A DNA stretch of 64,000 nt from Demequina sp. NBRC 110056 (GTDB lineage: Bacteria; Actinomycetota; Actinomycetes; Actinomycetales; Demequinaceae): the NCBI RefSeq assembly GCF_002090155.1, contig NZ_BBRM01000008.1, forward strand, positions 62,001 through 126,000, in the 5' to 3' direction. The notes below the pieces were generated by a model. That model saw nothing but the letters and a program-made list of their open reading frames with translations. It was not told where the DNA came from and ran no database searches. The translations under genes and the position numbers were made by a program. This document shows positions 23,538-34,438 of this stretch, piece by piece (positions within the stretch are counted from its first letter, which is position 1; each line of letters begins with the position of its first letter).

Positions 23538-24752
23538 TCACAGCGGGAACAGGGAGTAGAACTCCTCGAGCTCCTCCGCGGGGCCGGCCAACACGAAGAC
23601 CGCCGTGCCGTTGCGCCACACGATCGTGTCGCCTGTCTCGCCGGGGACGGTCGCCCTCTCCCCGACGGAGGCGCCCCCGGCCTCGACCGGGGCGCGGTCC
23701 GTGCCGTCGGCGGCGAGCGCCTCGAACTGCGCGGTGGCGGCCTCTGCGTCGTAGTGCTGGATAGCGCGCAGGGTGATCTGCGCGACCCCGTCGGAGTACA
23801 CCAGGTCGTCGACCTCGGCGGCGCGGACGGTGAGCCCCGCCTGCTGGGGGTTCACGGCGGCGAGCTCGGTCATGGCGAAGGCGCCGACGGTGCCGGGCAT
23901 CGCCGCCTGGAAGGCGGTCGGCTCCTCGATGACGATTGGGTCGAGGGTCGCGGTGGCGGCGGGCTCGACGAGCACCGGCGGCGTGAGCTCGACGGTCTCG
24001 TTCTTGGGTGCGAGCAGGAGGAACAGGCCGTAGCCGATCCCTCCCATCACCAGCAGCCCCACGATGACGAGGAACGCGGTCGACCGGAACCAGGGCTCGT
24101 GCTCCTCGGCAGGGGTGTCCGCGGACTCGCCGCTGCCGCCGTCGTCGGCTCCCGTGCCAGGCTCCGTGTCGGCGTCGCCTGCGGAGACGGCGCCGACGGC
24201 GACGCCGAACGGCGGCGTGTAGGCGGGGCCGTCGTCGGCGATCTCGGGCATCCCGGCGGGGAGCGGCTCAGGCGAGACCGGTGCTGGCGGGTCCTCGTGG
24301 TCGGGCGGTGTCGCCGCGGCGACGGGTGCGGGTGCCGATGGGGCTCCCGGTGCCGCGGCCGTGGCCGCGCGGGAGCCGGCGGAGGAGGTGGAGAGGCCGC
24401 CCTGGGCGCCCGAGGCCTGCAACGAGGCGCTGCGCACCGCGGCGTCGCCGAGGGTGCGGAACGGGTCGTCGTGCGTGGCGGTCGCTGGCTCGGACGCGGG
24501 GGGTGGCACCGAGTCCCACAGCGCTCCTGCCGCGGTCGGCATGATCTCCTCGCGCGGCGGGGACGGCACGGGCGCGACGAGCTCGGCGTCGTCGGCCTCG
24601 ATGGGCTGCGGGATGACCGGGATCGAGCCCGTGGTCGGCGCGGGCGGCTTCGACGGCGCCACGGGCTCGCGCGGGGGAGCCTCGGAGGTGGTGGGGCCGC
24701 CGTGCACGGAGTGCCAGGGGCTGGGTCGGTCAGGGGGCGTCGCGTTCGCCAT
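23538..24752 (-). CDS. Membrane-anchored protein of unknown function with disordered N-terminus
   Basis: A 404-residue protein. The first 220 residues are Pro/Ala/Ser-rich and probably disordered. One membrane segment follows (TAFLVIVGLLVMGGIGYGLFLLL, about 230-252). The C-terminal 150 residues form an external domain with FQAAMPGTVGAFAMTELAAV, ITLRAIQHYDAEAATAQFEAL and WRNGTAVFVLAGPAEELEEFYSLFPL. The long cytoplasmic disordered tail suggests an envelope or cell-division partner, but no family is recognised. It is divergent from radA with an 83-bp gap. Confidence 0.7.
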   Translation of the reverse strand: MANATPPDRPSPWHSVHGGPTTSEAPPREPVAPSKPPAPTTGSIPVIPQPIEADDAELVAPVPSPPREEIMPTAAGALWDSVPPPASEPATATHDDPFRTLGDAAVRSASLQASGAQGGLSTSSAGSRAATAAAPGAPSAPAPVAAATPPDHEDPPAPVSPEPLPAGMPEIADDGPAYTPPFGVAVGAVSAGDADTEPGTGADDGGSGESADTPAEEHEPWFRSTAFLVIVGLLVMGGIGYGLFLLLAPKNETVELTPPVLVEPAATATLDPIVIEEPTAFQAAMPGTVGAFAMTELAAVNPQQAGLTVRAAEVDDLVYSDGVAQITLRAIQHYDAEAATAQFEALAADGTDRAPVEAGGASVGERATVPGETGDTIVWRNGTAVFVLAGPAEELEEFYSLFPL

Positions 24753-24835
24753 GCCGCCCAGCGTACGCGGGCGGTCCGATCGCGAAGGGAGCCACGCGTG
24801 CGAGGGTGTCAGCCGCTGCGGCTAGCGTGTGACCC

Positions 24836-26209
24836 ATGGCCACCTCGACCCGCGCCGCGAAGCCCGCCTATCAGTGCACCGAGTGCGGATGGACGGCCGT
24901 GAAGTGGGTGGGTCGCTGCGGCGAGTGCCAGGCGTGGGGGACCGTGGTCGAGGCCGGCGCAGCACCCGCCGGCCCCGCGACCCGCGCGACCGTGGCGACC
25001 AGCGCGGCACGGCCCATCGGTGAGATCGAGGCGACCGCATCGGAGCGTCGGCCCACCGGCGTCGACGAGTTCGACCGGGTGCTCGGCGGAGGCCTCGTCC
25101 CGGGTGCCGTCGTCCTGCTCGCCGGCGAGCCCGGCGTCGGCAAGTCGACGCTGCTGCTCGACGTCGCGGCCCGGTCCGCACGCGGGGGCCGGACGGTCCT
25201 GTACGTCACGGGTGAGGAGTCTGCGGGACAGGTGCGACTGCGCGCCGAGCGCATCGGCGCCCTCGACTCGGGACTGCTGCTCGCGGCGGAGACCGACCTC
25301 GGGGCGGTCCTCGCCCACATCGAGGCCGAGGACCCCGGGCTGCTGATGGTGGACTCGATCCAGACCATCGCCTCGGCCGCGGTGGACGGCACTGCCGGTG
25401 GCGTGAGCCAGGTGCGTGAGGTCGCGTCGGCCCTGATCCAGGCCGCGAAGAGGCAGGGCTTCCCCATGGTGCTCGTCGGGCACGTGACGCGCGAGGGGAC
25501 GGTCGCGGGCCCGCGCATCGTCGAGCACCTCGTCGACGTCGTGTGCCAGTTCGAGGGCGAGCAGCACTCGCAGCTGCGGCTGCTGCGCTCGATCAAGAAC
25601 CGCTTCGGCTCGGTCGACGAGGTCGGCTGCTTCCAGCTGCTCGACACCGGCATCGAGGGCGTCGCGGACCCGTCCGGGCTGTTCCTCTCGCGCGAGGGCG
25701 CGCACGTCACCGGCACCTGCGCGACCATCACCATCGACGGCAAGCGGCCCCTGCCCGCCGAGATCCAGGCCCTCGTCGCGCCCAGCGCGCTGAGCAACCC
25801 GCGCCGCGCGACCTCGGGCATCGACTCCTCGCGCGTGGCGATGATCCTCGCGGTCCTCCAGCGGCGCGTGGGCGTCGCGGTCGCCGCCGACGACGTCTAC
25901 GTGTCGACCATCGGTGGCGCCCGCGTCACGGAGCCGGCGGCGGACGTCGCCCTCGCCCTCGCGCTCGCCTCGGCTCGCGCGGATGCGCCCGTGCGCCCCG
26001 GCCTCGCGGCGATCGGCGAGGTGGCGCTCTCGGGCGCCGTGCGTCCCGTGACCGGGATCGGCCAGCGCGTGGCCGAGGCCGCGCGGCTCGGGTTCACCGA
26101 GGTGCTCGTGCCGGCCAGCGCATCGGCCCTCGACGCCCCGCCCGGCGTGACCGTGCACGCGGTGTCGACCCTGCGAGAGGCCGTCGAGCGCGCGGTGCCG
26201 CGTCCGTGA
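24836..26209 (+). CDS. radA: DNA repair protein RadA
   Basis: A 457-residue protein with all RadA landmarks. A zinc finger lies at 14-31 (CTEC ... CGEC), Walker A is GEPGVGKST (about residue 98), and the RadA-specific motif IKNRFGSVDEVG is present. A C-terminal Lon-like domain follows (PAEIQALVAPS, SGAVRPVTGIGQRVAEA). It promotes branch migration in recombination. The ATG at 24836 is used. In related actinobacteria disA often follows nearby, but here a small membrane protein and mutY follow instead. Confidence 0.95.
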   Translation: MATSTRAAKPAYQCTECGWTAVKWVGRCGECQAWGTVVEAGAAPAGPATRATVATSAARPIGEIEATASERRPTGVDEFDRVLGGGLVPGAVVLLAGEPGVGKSTLLLDVAARSARGGRTVLYVTGEESAGQVRLRAERIGALDSGLLLAAETDLGAVLAHIEAEDPGLLMVDSIQTIASAAVDGTAGGVSQVREVASALIQAAKRQGFPMVLVGHVTREGTVAGPRIVEHLVDVVCQFEGEQHSQLRLLRSIKNRFGSVDEVGCFQLLDTGIEGVADPSGLFLSREGAHVTGTCATITIDGKRPLPAEIQALVAPSALSNPRRATSGIDSSRVAMILAVLQRRVGVAVAADDVYVSTIGGARVTEPAADVALALALASARADAPVRPGLAAIGEVALSGAVRPVTGIGQRVAEAARLGFTEVLVPASASALDAPPGVTVHAVSTLREAVERAVPRP

Positions 26210-26218
26210 GGTCGCGGG

Positions 26219-26839
26219 TCAGCTGACCATCTGGAACTGAGCCTCAGCGGCCGCGATGCCGCCGATCGAGATCGCGGAGAGGTAGTAGCCGGCCGCCGCC
26301 TCGCCCTGCGGCTCGCAGGACTCGGAGTAGCGCTGGCCGGTCCACGTCGCCTGTACGGCCTCGCGGTCGCCCGGCTGGAGGATCCACTCGGCGTCGGCGA
26401 ACAGCGGCGTGTCAGGGCACCAGGTCGAGTCGTAGTACTTGTCCTCGCCCGAACGGATCACCATCGCGGTGCCGTCCGAGGTCGTTGACAGCTTGCACGC
26501 GGCCGAGCCGACGTGCTCGACCGACACCTCGAACGCGGGCATCGAGCCGACGTTGACCTGGGTGGGAGAGGCGACCGAGGTGACCTGGACGTCCTCGGCG
26601 GTGCAGGGACGCGAGGGGTCGTTGTCGACGGCCTGGGCGCCGGCGGACTGCGTGACGGTGGGGGAGGTGGTGGTGTCGGGGGCGGGGCTGTCCGTGCCCT
26701 CATCCCCACTCGAGGTGAGGCCGCGGATGACCAGCCAGATCACGACCGCGAGCACGGCGATCGCCACGAGGACGACGGCGCGGCGCACCCAGTAGACCCG
26801 AGGCTCCTCGTCGCCCACCGGCCGGCGCAGTCCGTCCAC
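26219..26839 (-). CDS. Membrane-anchored extracytoplasmic protein of unknown function
   Basis: A 206-residue protein with one N-terminal membrane segment (RRAVVLVAIAVLAVVIWLVIRGL, about 19-41), a Ser/Thr/Pro linker, and an external domain of about 130 residues. The domain has several cysteines (RPCTAEDVQV, AACKLST, TWCPDTPLF, SESCEPQG) that could form two disulfides. The pattern of an immunoglobulin-like beta domain with DxTWCPDTPLFADAEWILQPGD resembles the actinobacterial DUF4232-like group, but this is tentative. The GTG start at 26839 faces the divergent mutY gene. Confidence 0.65.
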   Translation of the reverse strand: MDGLRRPVGDEEPRVYWVRRAVVLVAIAVLAVVIWLVIRGLTSSGDEGTDSPAPDTTTSPTVTQSAGAQAVDNDPSRPCTAEDVQVTSVASPTQVNVGSMPAFEVSVEHVGSAACKLSTTSDGTAMVIRSGEDKYYDSTWCPDTPLFADAEWILQPGDREAVQATWTGQRYSESCEPQGEAAAGYYLSAISIGGIAAAEAQFQMVS

Positions 26840-26895
26840 GTCACGCTCCCTTCCGCGTTCACCGTAACCCCGTCGGGACGCGGGACAATGGAGCC

Positions 26896-27774
26896 ATGCC
26901 GCGCCGCTCCGACACCGCCATGGTCGAGGACGTCATCGCCTGGTTCGCCGCGGAGGCGCGGGACCTCCCGTGGCGCCGCCCCGACTGCACGCCGTGGGGC
27001 GTGCTCGTGTCGGAGGTGATGCTCCAGCAGACGCCCGTCGTGCGCGTCGAGCCCGTCTGGCGCACGTGGATGGAGCGGTGGCCGGAGCCTGCGGACCTGG
27101 CCGCCGCGGGCCAGGCCGAGGCGGTGCGCGCCTGGGATCGCCTCGGCTATCCCCGCCGCGCGCAGCGGCTGTGGCAGTGCGCCCAGGCCCTCGTCGACCG
27201 GCACGGCGGCGTGGTGCCGAGCGACGCCGACGCCCTGCGCGCCCTGCCGGGCGTGGGTGACTACACCGCGGCCGCGGTGCGCGCCTTCGCGTTCGGCGAG
27301 CGCGACGTGGTCCTGGACACCAACGTCCGGCGGGTCATCGGCCGCGCATGGCGCGGCGAGGCCCACCCCGCTGCACACCTCGCGCGTGCCGAGCGCGAGG
27401 CCGCGGGCGCGCTCGTTCCGGAGGACGTCGACGAGTCCGTGGCTTGGAACGCCGGATCCATGGAGCTGGGCGCTCTGGTGTGCTCGGCGCGTGCGCCCCA
27501 GTGCGAGGCGTGCCCGCTCGAGGCGGACTGCGCGTGGCTCGAGCTCGGGCGCCCCGGGCTTGGTGAGGGATCGGGGCGCACGCAGACCTGGCACGGGACG
27601 GACCGTCAGGTGCGCGGCCGCATCATGGCGGTGCTGCGCGGCGCCGAGGGCCCGGTCGCGCTCGACAGGGCCGCGCACTTCCCGGACGTCGAGCCCGCCC
27701 AGTTCGCCCGCTGCCTGCAGTCCCTGCTCGACGACGCGCTCATCCGCCCCGCCGGAACCCGCTTCACCCTGTAG
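26896..27774 (+). CDS. mutY: A/G-specific adenine glycosylase
   Basis: A 292-residue repair glycosylase that removes adenine opposite 8-oxoguanine. It has LPWRRPDCTPWGVLVSEVMLQQT, the HhH motif LRALPGVGDYTAAAVRAFAFG with catalytic Asp in VVLDTNVRRVIGR, and the [4Fe-4S] cluster cysteines in CSARAPQCEACPLEADC. The C-terminal Nudix-like 8-oxoG domain of full-length MutY is missing (usual length about 350), and a short winged-helix-like tail replaces it, as in other actinobacterial MutY. Its stop codon lies in the first unit of a 25-bp tandem duplication. Confidence 0.93.
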   Translation: MPRRSDTAMVEDVIAWFAAEARDLPWRRPDCTPWGVLVSEVMLQQTPVVRVEPVWRTWMERWPEPADLAAAGQAEAVRAWDRLGYPRRAQRLWQCAQALVDRHGGVVPSDADALRALPGVGDYTAAAVRAFAFGERDVVLDTNVRRVIGRAWRGEAHPAAHLARAEREAAGALVPEDVDESVAWNAGSMELGALVCSARAPQCEACPLEADCAWLELGRPGLGEGSGRTQTWHGTDRQVRGRIMAVLRGAEGPVALDRAAHFPDVEPAQFARCLQSLLDDALIRPAGTRFTL

Positions 27775-27814
27775 CGCGGCGACCCGCGTCACCCTGGAGC
27801 GCGGCGACCCCCGG
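27765..27814 (+). repeat. 25-bp tandem duplication spanning the mutY stop codon
   Basis: Two 25-bp units start at 27765 and 27790. Each begins CACCCTG, followed by TAG (the mutY stop) in the first and GAG in the second, then CGCGGCGACCC. A third partial CACCCTGGAG at 27815 runs straight into repeat B. It suggests slippage between the gene end and the repeat. Confidence 0.8.
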
Positions 27815-27819
27815 CACCC

Positions 27820-27878
27820 TGGAGGAAGGTCCTCTGCGCGCATCGCCACCGGCACGCGTGCTGGAGGAACGTGATCCC
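27820..27878 (+). repeat. Intergenic repeat B, copy 3
   Basis: Box 1 TGGAGGAAGGTCCTCTGCGC starts at 27820 and box 2 TGGAGGAACGTGATCCC at 27862, exactly 42 nt apart. The 22-nt spacer ends GCGTGC as in copy 1. It lies between mutY and the nuclease gene, which have the same direction. Confidence 0.8.
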
Positions 27879-27903
27879 ACGAGAGCCCTGGAACACTGGG
27901 CCC

Positions 27904-28437
27904 ATGAGGTCGATGTCCACCGTGTACCGCGCGCTGCTGATCGTGTCGATCGCCGCGGTCATGATCTGGGGCTGGACCTACCTGCTGCCCCGGCTCGTCG
28001 GTGACGAGGCAGACCCGGCCGCGAGCACATCGGCGCCCGTCACGGACGCCTGGACGGTCACCCACGTCTACGATGGCGACTCGATGGTCGTGGAGCGCGA
28101 CGGCGTCGAGGAGGACGTGCGCGTCATCGGCATCGACACCCCGGAGCGGGGCGAGTGCGGCGCCGACGAGGCGCGCGAGGCCGCGCAGGTCACCCTCGAG
28201 GGCCAGCCGGTGACGCTCGTGCCGGGCGCGCAGGACGACCGGGACACGCACGACCGCCTGCTGCGCTACGTCGAGATCGACGGCGAGGACTACGGCTACG
28301 AGATGATCGCGTACGGCTTCGCGATCGCGCGCTACGACTCCCGGACCGGGATGCCGCACGACCGCGAGGACGCGTACCGCGAGCTCGACGCCGAGGTCGA
28401 GCACCTGTGCCCCGACTTCGACGGCGCCGCGGGCTGA
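27904..28437 (+). CDS. Membrane-anchored staphylococcal-nuclease-like protein
   Basis: A 177-residue protein with an N-terminal membrane anchor (YRALLIVSIAAVMIWGWTYLL) and an SNase domain: TVTHVYDGDSMVVERDG, DVRVIGIDTPERGECG (catalytic Arg and metal ligands), and ALVPGAQDDRDTHDRLLRYVEI-type second Arg region. Its fold would act outside the membrane on DNA or RNA. The ATG at 27904 is chosen, since an in-frame GTG at 27871 lies inside repeat B. The stop codon merges with the direct repeat of element C. Confidence 0.87.
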   Translation: MRSMSTVYRALLIVSIAAVMIWGWTYLLPRLVGDEADPAASTSAPVTDAWTVTHVYDGDSMVVERDGVEEDVRVIGIDTPERGECGADEAREAAQVTLEGQPVTLVPGAQDDRDTHDRLLRYVEIDGEDYGYEMIAYGFAIARYDSRTGMPHDREDAYRELDAEVEHLCPDFDGAAG

Positions 28438-28590
28438 CGCGCGAGCCTGACCCGACCGGCGAGTTGTTCGTGCACAAACTCGCGGATGAACTCAGGAGGC
28501 GGGCTCTGGCTGTGCGTACCGCGAGCGTCGCTACGTGAGTTGATCCGCGAGTTCGTGCAGACCGGGCCGACGCGCGAGCCTGACCCGGCC
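28436..28590. repeat. Element C: inverted repeat framed by 22-bp direct repeats
   Basis: Direct repeats start at 28436 and 28569 (22 bp, one mismatch, GCGCGAGCCTGACCCG core), 133 nt apart. Inside them a 24-nt inverted repeat (28471-28494 and 28536-28559, two mismatches, core AACTCGCGGAT) could form a long hairpin. The first direct repeat begins within the nuclease stop codon. It sits between convergent genes and fills most of the 28438-28613 gap. Confidence 0.75.
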
Positions 28591-28613
28591 CGCGCATCGG
28601 CGCTGCGCGGCTC

Positions 28614-29630
28614 CTACCAGTTGTGGTGCGTGCCGTGGACGGCGTGGGGCTCGATCGCCGCGATCTCGTCCTCGGTGAGCGCGGGGAAGTCGAGCGACGC
28701 GACGGAGGTGCGCAGCTGGGCCGCCGACGACGCGCCCACGAGGGCCGACGTCACGTGGTCGCCGCGCAGCACCCACTGGATCGCGAGCTGCGCGAGCGTC
28801 TGCCCGCGGCCCTGAGCGATCTCGTTGAGAGCGCGCGTGCGCGACAGGTAGGTCTCCGTGAGCTGCTTCTCCTGGAGGAACTGCGAGTGCGTGATGCGCG
28901 ATCCCTCGGGAACGCCCTGGAGGTAGCGGTCCGTGAGCAGGCCCTGCGCGAGCGGGGAGAAGACGATGGAGCCCACGCCCTCGTCCTCGAGGGTGCCGAT
29001 GAGCGCCTCCTCGGGCGAGCGCTCGTACATCGAGTACGAGAACTGGTGGATCAGCAGCGGGGTGCCGAGCTCGCGCAGGATGCCGATCGCGGTGCGCGTG
29101 TCCTCCGCGCCGTAGTTCGAGATGCCGGCGTACAGCGCCTTGCCCGAGCGGACGGCCTGGTCGAGCGCCATCATCGACTCCTCGATGGGCGTGTCCGGGT
29201 CCGGGCGGTGGTGGTAGTAGATGTCGACGTAGTCGAGCCCCATGCGCGTCAGCGACTGGTCGAGCGAGCTCAGCAGGGTCTTGCGCGATCCCCACTCGCC
29301 GTACGGGCCGGGCCACATGTAGTAGCCGGCCTTGGTCGAGACGATGATCTCGTCGCGGTACGGGGCAAGGTCCTGCGCGAAGATGCGGCCGAAGTTCTCC
29401 TCGGCGGAGCCAGGCGGCGGGCCGTAGTTGTTCGCGAGGTCGTAGTGCGTCACGCCGAGGTCGAAGGCGGTGCGGATGGTCTCGCGCATCGTGTCGGTGT
29501 CGTTGGCGCCACCGAAGTTGTGCCATAGGCCCAGGCTCACGCCGGGGAGGCGAAGTCCGGAGCGTCCGGAGCGGCGGTACTGCATGGTCTCGTAGCGGGC
29601 GGCGTCGGCCACAAACGGGTCGTGTGTCAT
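28614..29630 (-). CDS. Aldo/keto reductase (YghZ-like)
   Basis: A 338-residue NADPH-dependent oxidoreductase. It has MQYRRSGRSGLRLPGVSLGLWHNFG, FDLGVTHYDLANNYGPPPGSAEENFG (catalytic Asp/Tyr), IVSTKAGYYMWPGPYGEWG (catalytic Lys) and YVDIYYHHRPDPDTP (catalytic His region), with the YghZ/KvAP-beta-like group patterns. Family members reduce glyceraldehyde-3-phosphate or methylglyoxal. The ATG at 29630 is preceded by GGAG 4 nt upstream. Its upstream side carries an M-word hairpin and the clpC terminator. Confidence 0.9.
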   Translation of the reverse strand: MTHDPFVADAARYETMQYRRSGRSGLRLPGVSLGLWHNFGGANDTDTMRETIRTAFDLGVTHYDLANNYGPPPGSAEENFGRIFAQDLAPYRDEIIVSTKAGYYMWPGPYGEWGSRKTLLSSLDQSLTRMGLDYVDIYYHHRPDPDTPIEESMMALDQAVRSGKALYAGISNYGAEDTRTAIGILRELGTPLLIHQFSYSMYERSPEEALIGTLEDEGVGSIVFSPLAQGLLTDRYLQGVPEGSRITHSQFLQEKQLTETYLSRTRALNEIAQGRGQTLAQLAIQWVLRGDHVTSALVGASSAAQLRTSVASLDFPALTEDEIAAIEPHAVHGTHHNW

Positions 29631-29660
29631 GCGCTCCAGCCTACTGACACGCGGACGCCG

Positions 29661-29703
29661 GAGGGCCGATGCGGTGGTCACCTCGCCGCGCGCATCGGCC
29701 CTC
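29661..29703. terminator. Hairpin formed by two inverted M words
   Basis: GAGGGCCGATGCG (29661-29673) and CGCATCGGCCCTC (29691-29703) are exact reverse complements with a 17-nt loop. It lies downstream of clpC, after the main clpC hairpin, and upstream of the aldo/keto reductase gene. Confidence 0.6.
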
Positions 29704-29720
29704 ACGCGTGGGAACGCGGA

Positions 29721-29754
29721 AGAGCCCGGTCACCGCCAACGGTGACCGGGCTCT
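29721..29754 (-). terminator. clpC terminator hairpin
   Basis: Perfect 14-bp stem AGAGCCCGGTCACC / GGTGACCGGGCTCT with a 6-nt loop, 20 nt after the clpC stop on the minus strand. Confidence 0.8.
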
Positions 29755-29773
29755 CCGGATGAGCTGAGTAGGG

Positions 29774-32353
<2,580 letters not shown>

Positions 32354-32667
32354 GTCATCCTCCTTCGATCCGTCCGGCCGGGGCCGGGGTCGCCGCAGTC
32401 ACCTGTGGCTTCTGGATCCAGGCTAACCAGGGCGAGGCCGTGCTCATGCCCGTGTTCGCCACCGGCGTGACAGGTGCGACATGCCCGTAACATCGCGCCG
32501 ATGCGCGGGTCGCGCCTCGGAGTGCCCAGCACCCCTGGAAGCATCGGGGTTGGCATCCCCCGAGAGGATGACGGGACCAAGGACCGGTTCGCGACGGTCG
32601 CGTCCCTATTAAGTTCGAGGCAGCAACGAAAGAGAGCGCCGACGGCGCGAGAAGGGATGTCCCCACC
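32354..32667. other. Divergent regulatory region between clpC and an ABC exporter
   Basis: A 314-bp stretch with no gene. CGCCACCGGCG (32457-32467) matches the CGC-N5-GCG core of ClgR sites, which control clp genes in actinobacteria, with one deviation from the published inner pattern. Toward the exporter, an AT-rich CTATTAAG (about 32607) could be a -10 box. An imperfect M-like GCCGATGCGCGGG is at 32508. Promoter assignments are tentative. Confidence 0.4.
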
Positions 32668-33624
32668 ATGATCGAGGCCAAGGACCTCACCAAGAGATAC
32701 GGCAGCAAGACCGCCGTCGACCACGCCAGCTTCACCGTGCAGCCCGGGATCGTCACCGGCTTCCTCGGCCCCAACGGCGCCGGCAAGTCGACCACGATGC
32801 GCATGATCCTCGGCCTCGACCGCCCGACCGGCGGCACCGTGACGCTTGGCGGCAAGCCCTACGCCAAGCTCGACAGCCCGCTCGCGGAGATCGGCGCGCT
32901 CATCGACGCCAAGGGCGTCCACCCCCGACGCAGCGCCCGCCAGCACCTGCGCGCGCTCGCGGCCACGCACGGGATCTCGGACAAGCGCGTCGACGAGGTC
33001 ATCCAGATGACCGGCCTCACCGAGGTGGCCAAGAAGAAGGCGGGCCAGTTCTCGCTGGGCATGGGCCAGCGCCTCGGCATCGCGGGCGCGCTGCTCGCAG
33101 ATCCCCAGATCGTCATGATGGACGAGCCCGTCAACGGCCTCGACCCCGACGGCGTGCTGTGGGTGCGCCAACTCGCCCGACACCTCGCGTCGACCGGCCG
33201 CACCGTGTTCCTGTCGAGCCACCTCATGAGCGAGGTCCAGCAGACCGCGGACCACGTCATCATCATCGGCCGCGGCCGCATCCTCGCCGACGCGCCCCTG
33301 GACGAGTTCGTCAAGGCTCACGCGAGTGGCGGCGTGTCCGTCACCTCGCCCGACGCCGCGACGCTCGCCGGGCTGCTCACGTCGGCCGGCGCCACCGTCG
33401 AGCCCGGCAAGGAGCGCGAGATCCTCACCGTGACGGGCCTCGACGCCCTAGGTGTCGGCCGCATCGTTCGCGACAACGGGATCCTCATCTCCCAGCTGCG
33501 CGACGACACCACCACCCTCGAGCAGGCGTACATGCGCCTCACCGCCGAGGAGACCGAGTACAAGGCCGGCGTGCCCGGCACCGCCGAGACCGCATCGGCC
33601 CCGACCGAGGAGGTCTCCAAGTGA
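32668..33624 (+). CDS. ABC transporter ATP-binding protein (ABC-2 exporter type)
   Basis: A 318-residue ATPase: Walker A GPNGAGKST (about 37), Q-loop region, signature FSLGMGQRLGIAGAL (the usual LSGGQ is FSLGM, as in bacitracin/drug-exporter ATPases such as BcrA), Walker B IVMMDEPVNGLDP and H-loop VFLSSHLMSEVQQ. The C-terminal 90 residues form an accessory domain. It overlaps the permease start by 4 nt (GTGA). The substrate is unknown; BcrA-like ATPases often export lipid-targeting peptides. Confidence 0.9.
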   Translation: MIEAKDLTKRYGSKTAVDHASFTVQPGIVTGFLGPNGAGKSTTMRMILGLDRPTGGTVTLGGKPYAKLDSPLAEIGALIDAKGVHPRRSARQHLRALAATHGISDKRVDEVIQMTGLTEVAKKKAGQFSLGMGQRLGIAGALLADPQIVMMDEPVNGLDPDGVLWVRQLARHLASTGRTVFLSSHLMSEVQQTADHVIIIGRGRILADAPLDEFVKAHASGGVSVTSPDAATLAGLLTSAGATVEPGKEREILTVTGLDALGVGRIVRDNGILISQLRDDTTTLEQAYMRLTAEETEYKAGVPGTAETASAPTEEVSK

Positions 33625-34403
33625 CCGCCACCGCCGCCCAGCGCGCCGTCCCCGTGCGCAAGGCCACCTACGGCCGCGCCGTGAAGTCCGAGTGGATCAA
33701 GGCGCGATCGCTGCGTTCGACGTGGATCCTCATGGGCTTCACGCTGCTCGCCTTCATCGGCATCCCGCTGCTCGCGGCCAGCCCGACGGACAGCTCCTTC
33801 GCCAGCGCGAGCCTGCTGTTCAACGGGCTCGACTTCGCCGTCATCCTGCTGGCGATCTTCTCGGCGCTGCTCATCACGTCGGAGTACACCACCGGATCGG
33901 CGCGTAACACGTTCACGGCCACGCCTTCCCGTGGAGCGGTGCTCGCTGCGAAGACCACCATCGCGGTCCTGTTCGCCCTCGTCGTCACCGTCGTGGCTGT
34001 GGGGGTCGCATGGGCGATCGCGCTGCCGGCCGATGCCGCGGCGATCGACCTGGCCGACACCGAGACGATGCGCCTGTTCGGCGGCAAGCTGCTCGGCCTC
34101 GTGGTCGTCGTCGTGCTGTCCGTCTCGCTCGGCACGCTGCTGCGCAGCGCCGTCGGCACGATCTTCACGATCCTCGCGATCGAGCTGATCGCGCCGCCGA
34201 TCCTGCTGTCGGTGGGCAACACCATCGCCAACTGGGTGGGCGCGCTGCTGCCCTTCACCCTCACCAGCCAGGTGATCGCCACGGACCCACCCGGGGCGGG
34301 CGAGGTCGGGCTCGCCTCGGGCCCCGCGCTCTTGGTGCTGCTGCTGTGGGCGATCATCCCGTTCGTGCTCGCGGTGCTCTCGCTGCGCAGCCGCGACGTC
34401 TGA
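33621..34403 (+). CDS. ABC-2 type permease
   Basis: A 260-residue membrane protein with about six membrane segments. It has KSEWIKARSLRSTWILMGFTLLAF at the first, FSALLITSEYTTGSARNTFTATPSRG as the ABC-2 coupling region, and the last segment ALLVLLLWAIIPFVLAVLSL. The GTG at 33621 overlaps the ATPase stop codon. With one ATPase and one permease, it probably forms a homodimeric exporter. Its 3' end is followed by three hairpins. Confidence 0.88.
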   Translation: MTATAAQRAVPVRKATYGRAVKSEWIKARSLRSTWILMGFTLLAFIGIPLLAASPTDSSFASASLLFNGLDFAVILLAIFSALLITSEYTTGSARNTFTATPSRGAVLAAKTTIAVLFALVVTVVAVGVAWAIALPADAAAIDLADTETMRLFGGKLLGLVVVVVLSVSLGTLLRSAVGTIFTILAIELIAPPILLSVGNTIANWVGALLPFTLTSQVIATDPPGAGEVGLASGPALLVLLLWAIIPFVLAVLSLRSRDV

Positions 34404-34438
34404 CCGGACCGCCCGGACCACGGGCCGGCCACGCCAAG

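Noticed and set aside
27871-27903. Earlier GTG start of the nuclease gene
   Set aside because: The extension lies inside repeat B box 2 and is not protein-like; the ATG at 27904 begins just before the membrane anchor.
32588-32604. GTTCGCGACGGTCGCG as a second ClgR site
   Set aside because: The spacing between half-sites does not match the CGC-N5-GCG pattern; it is probably chance in GC-rich DNA.
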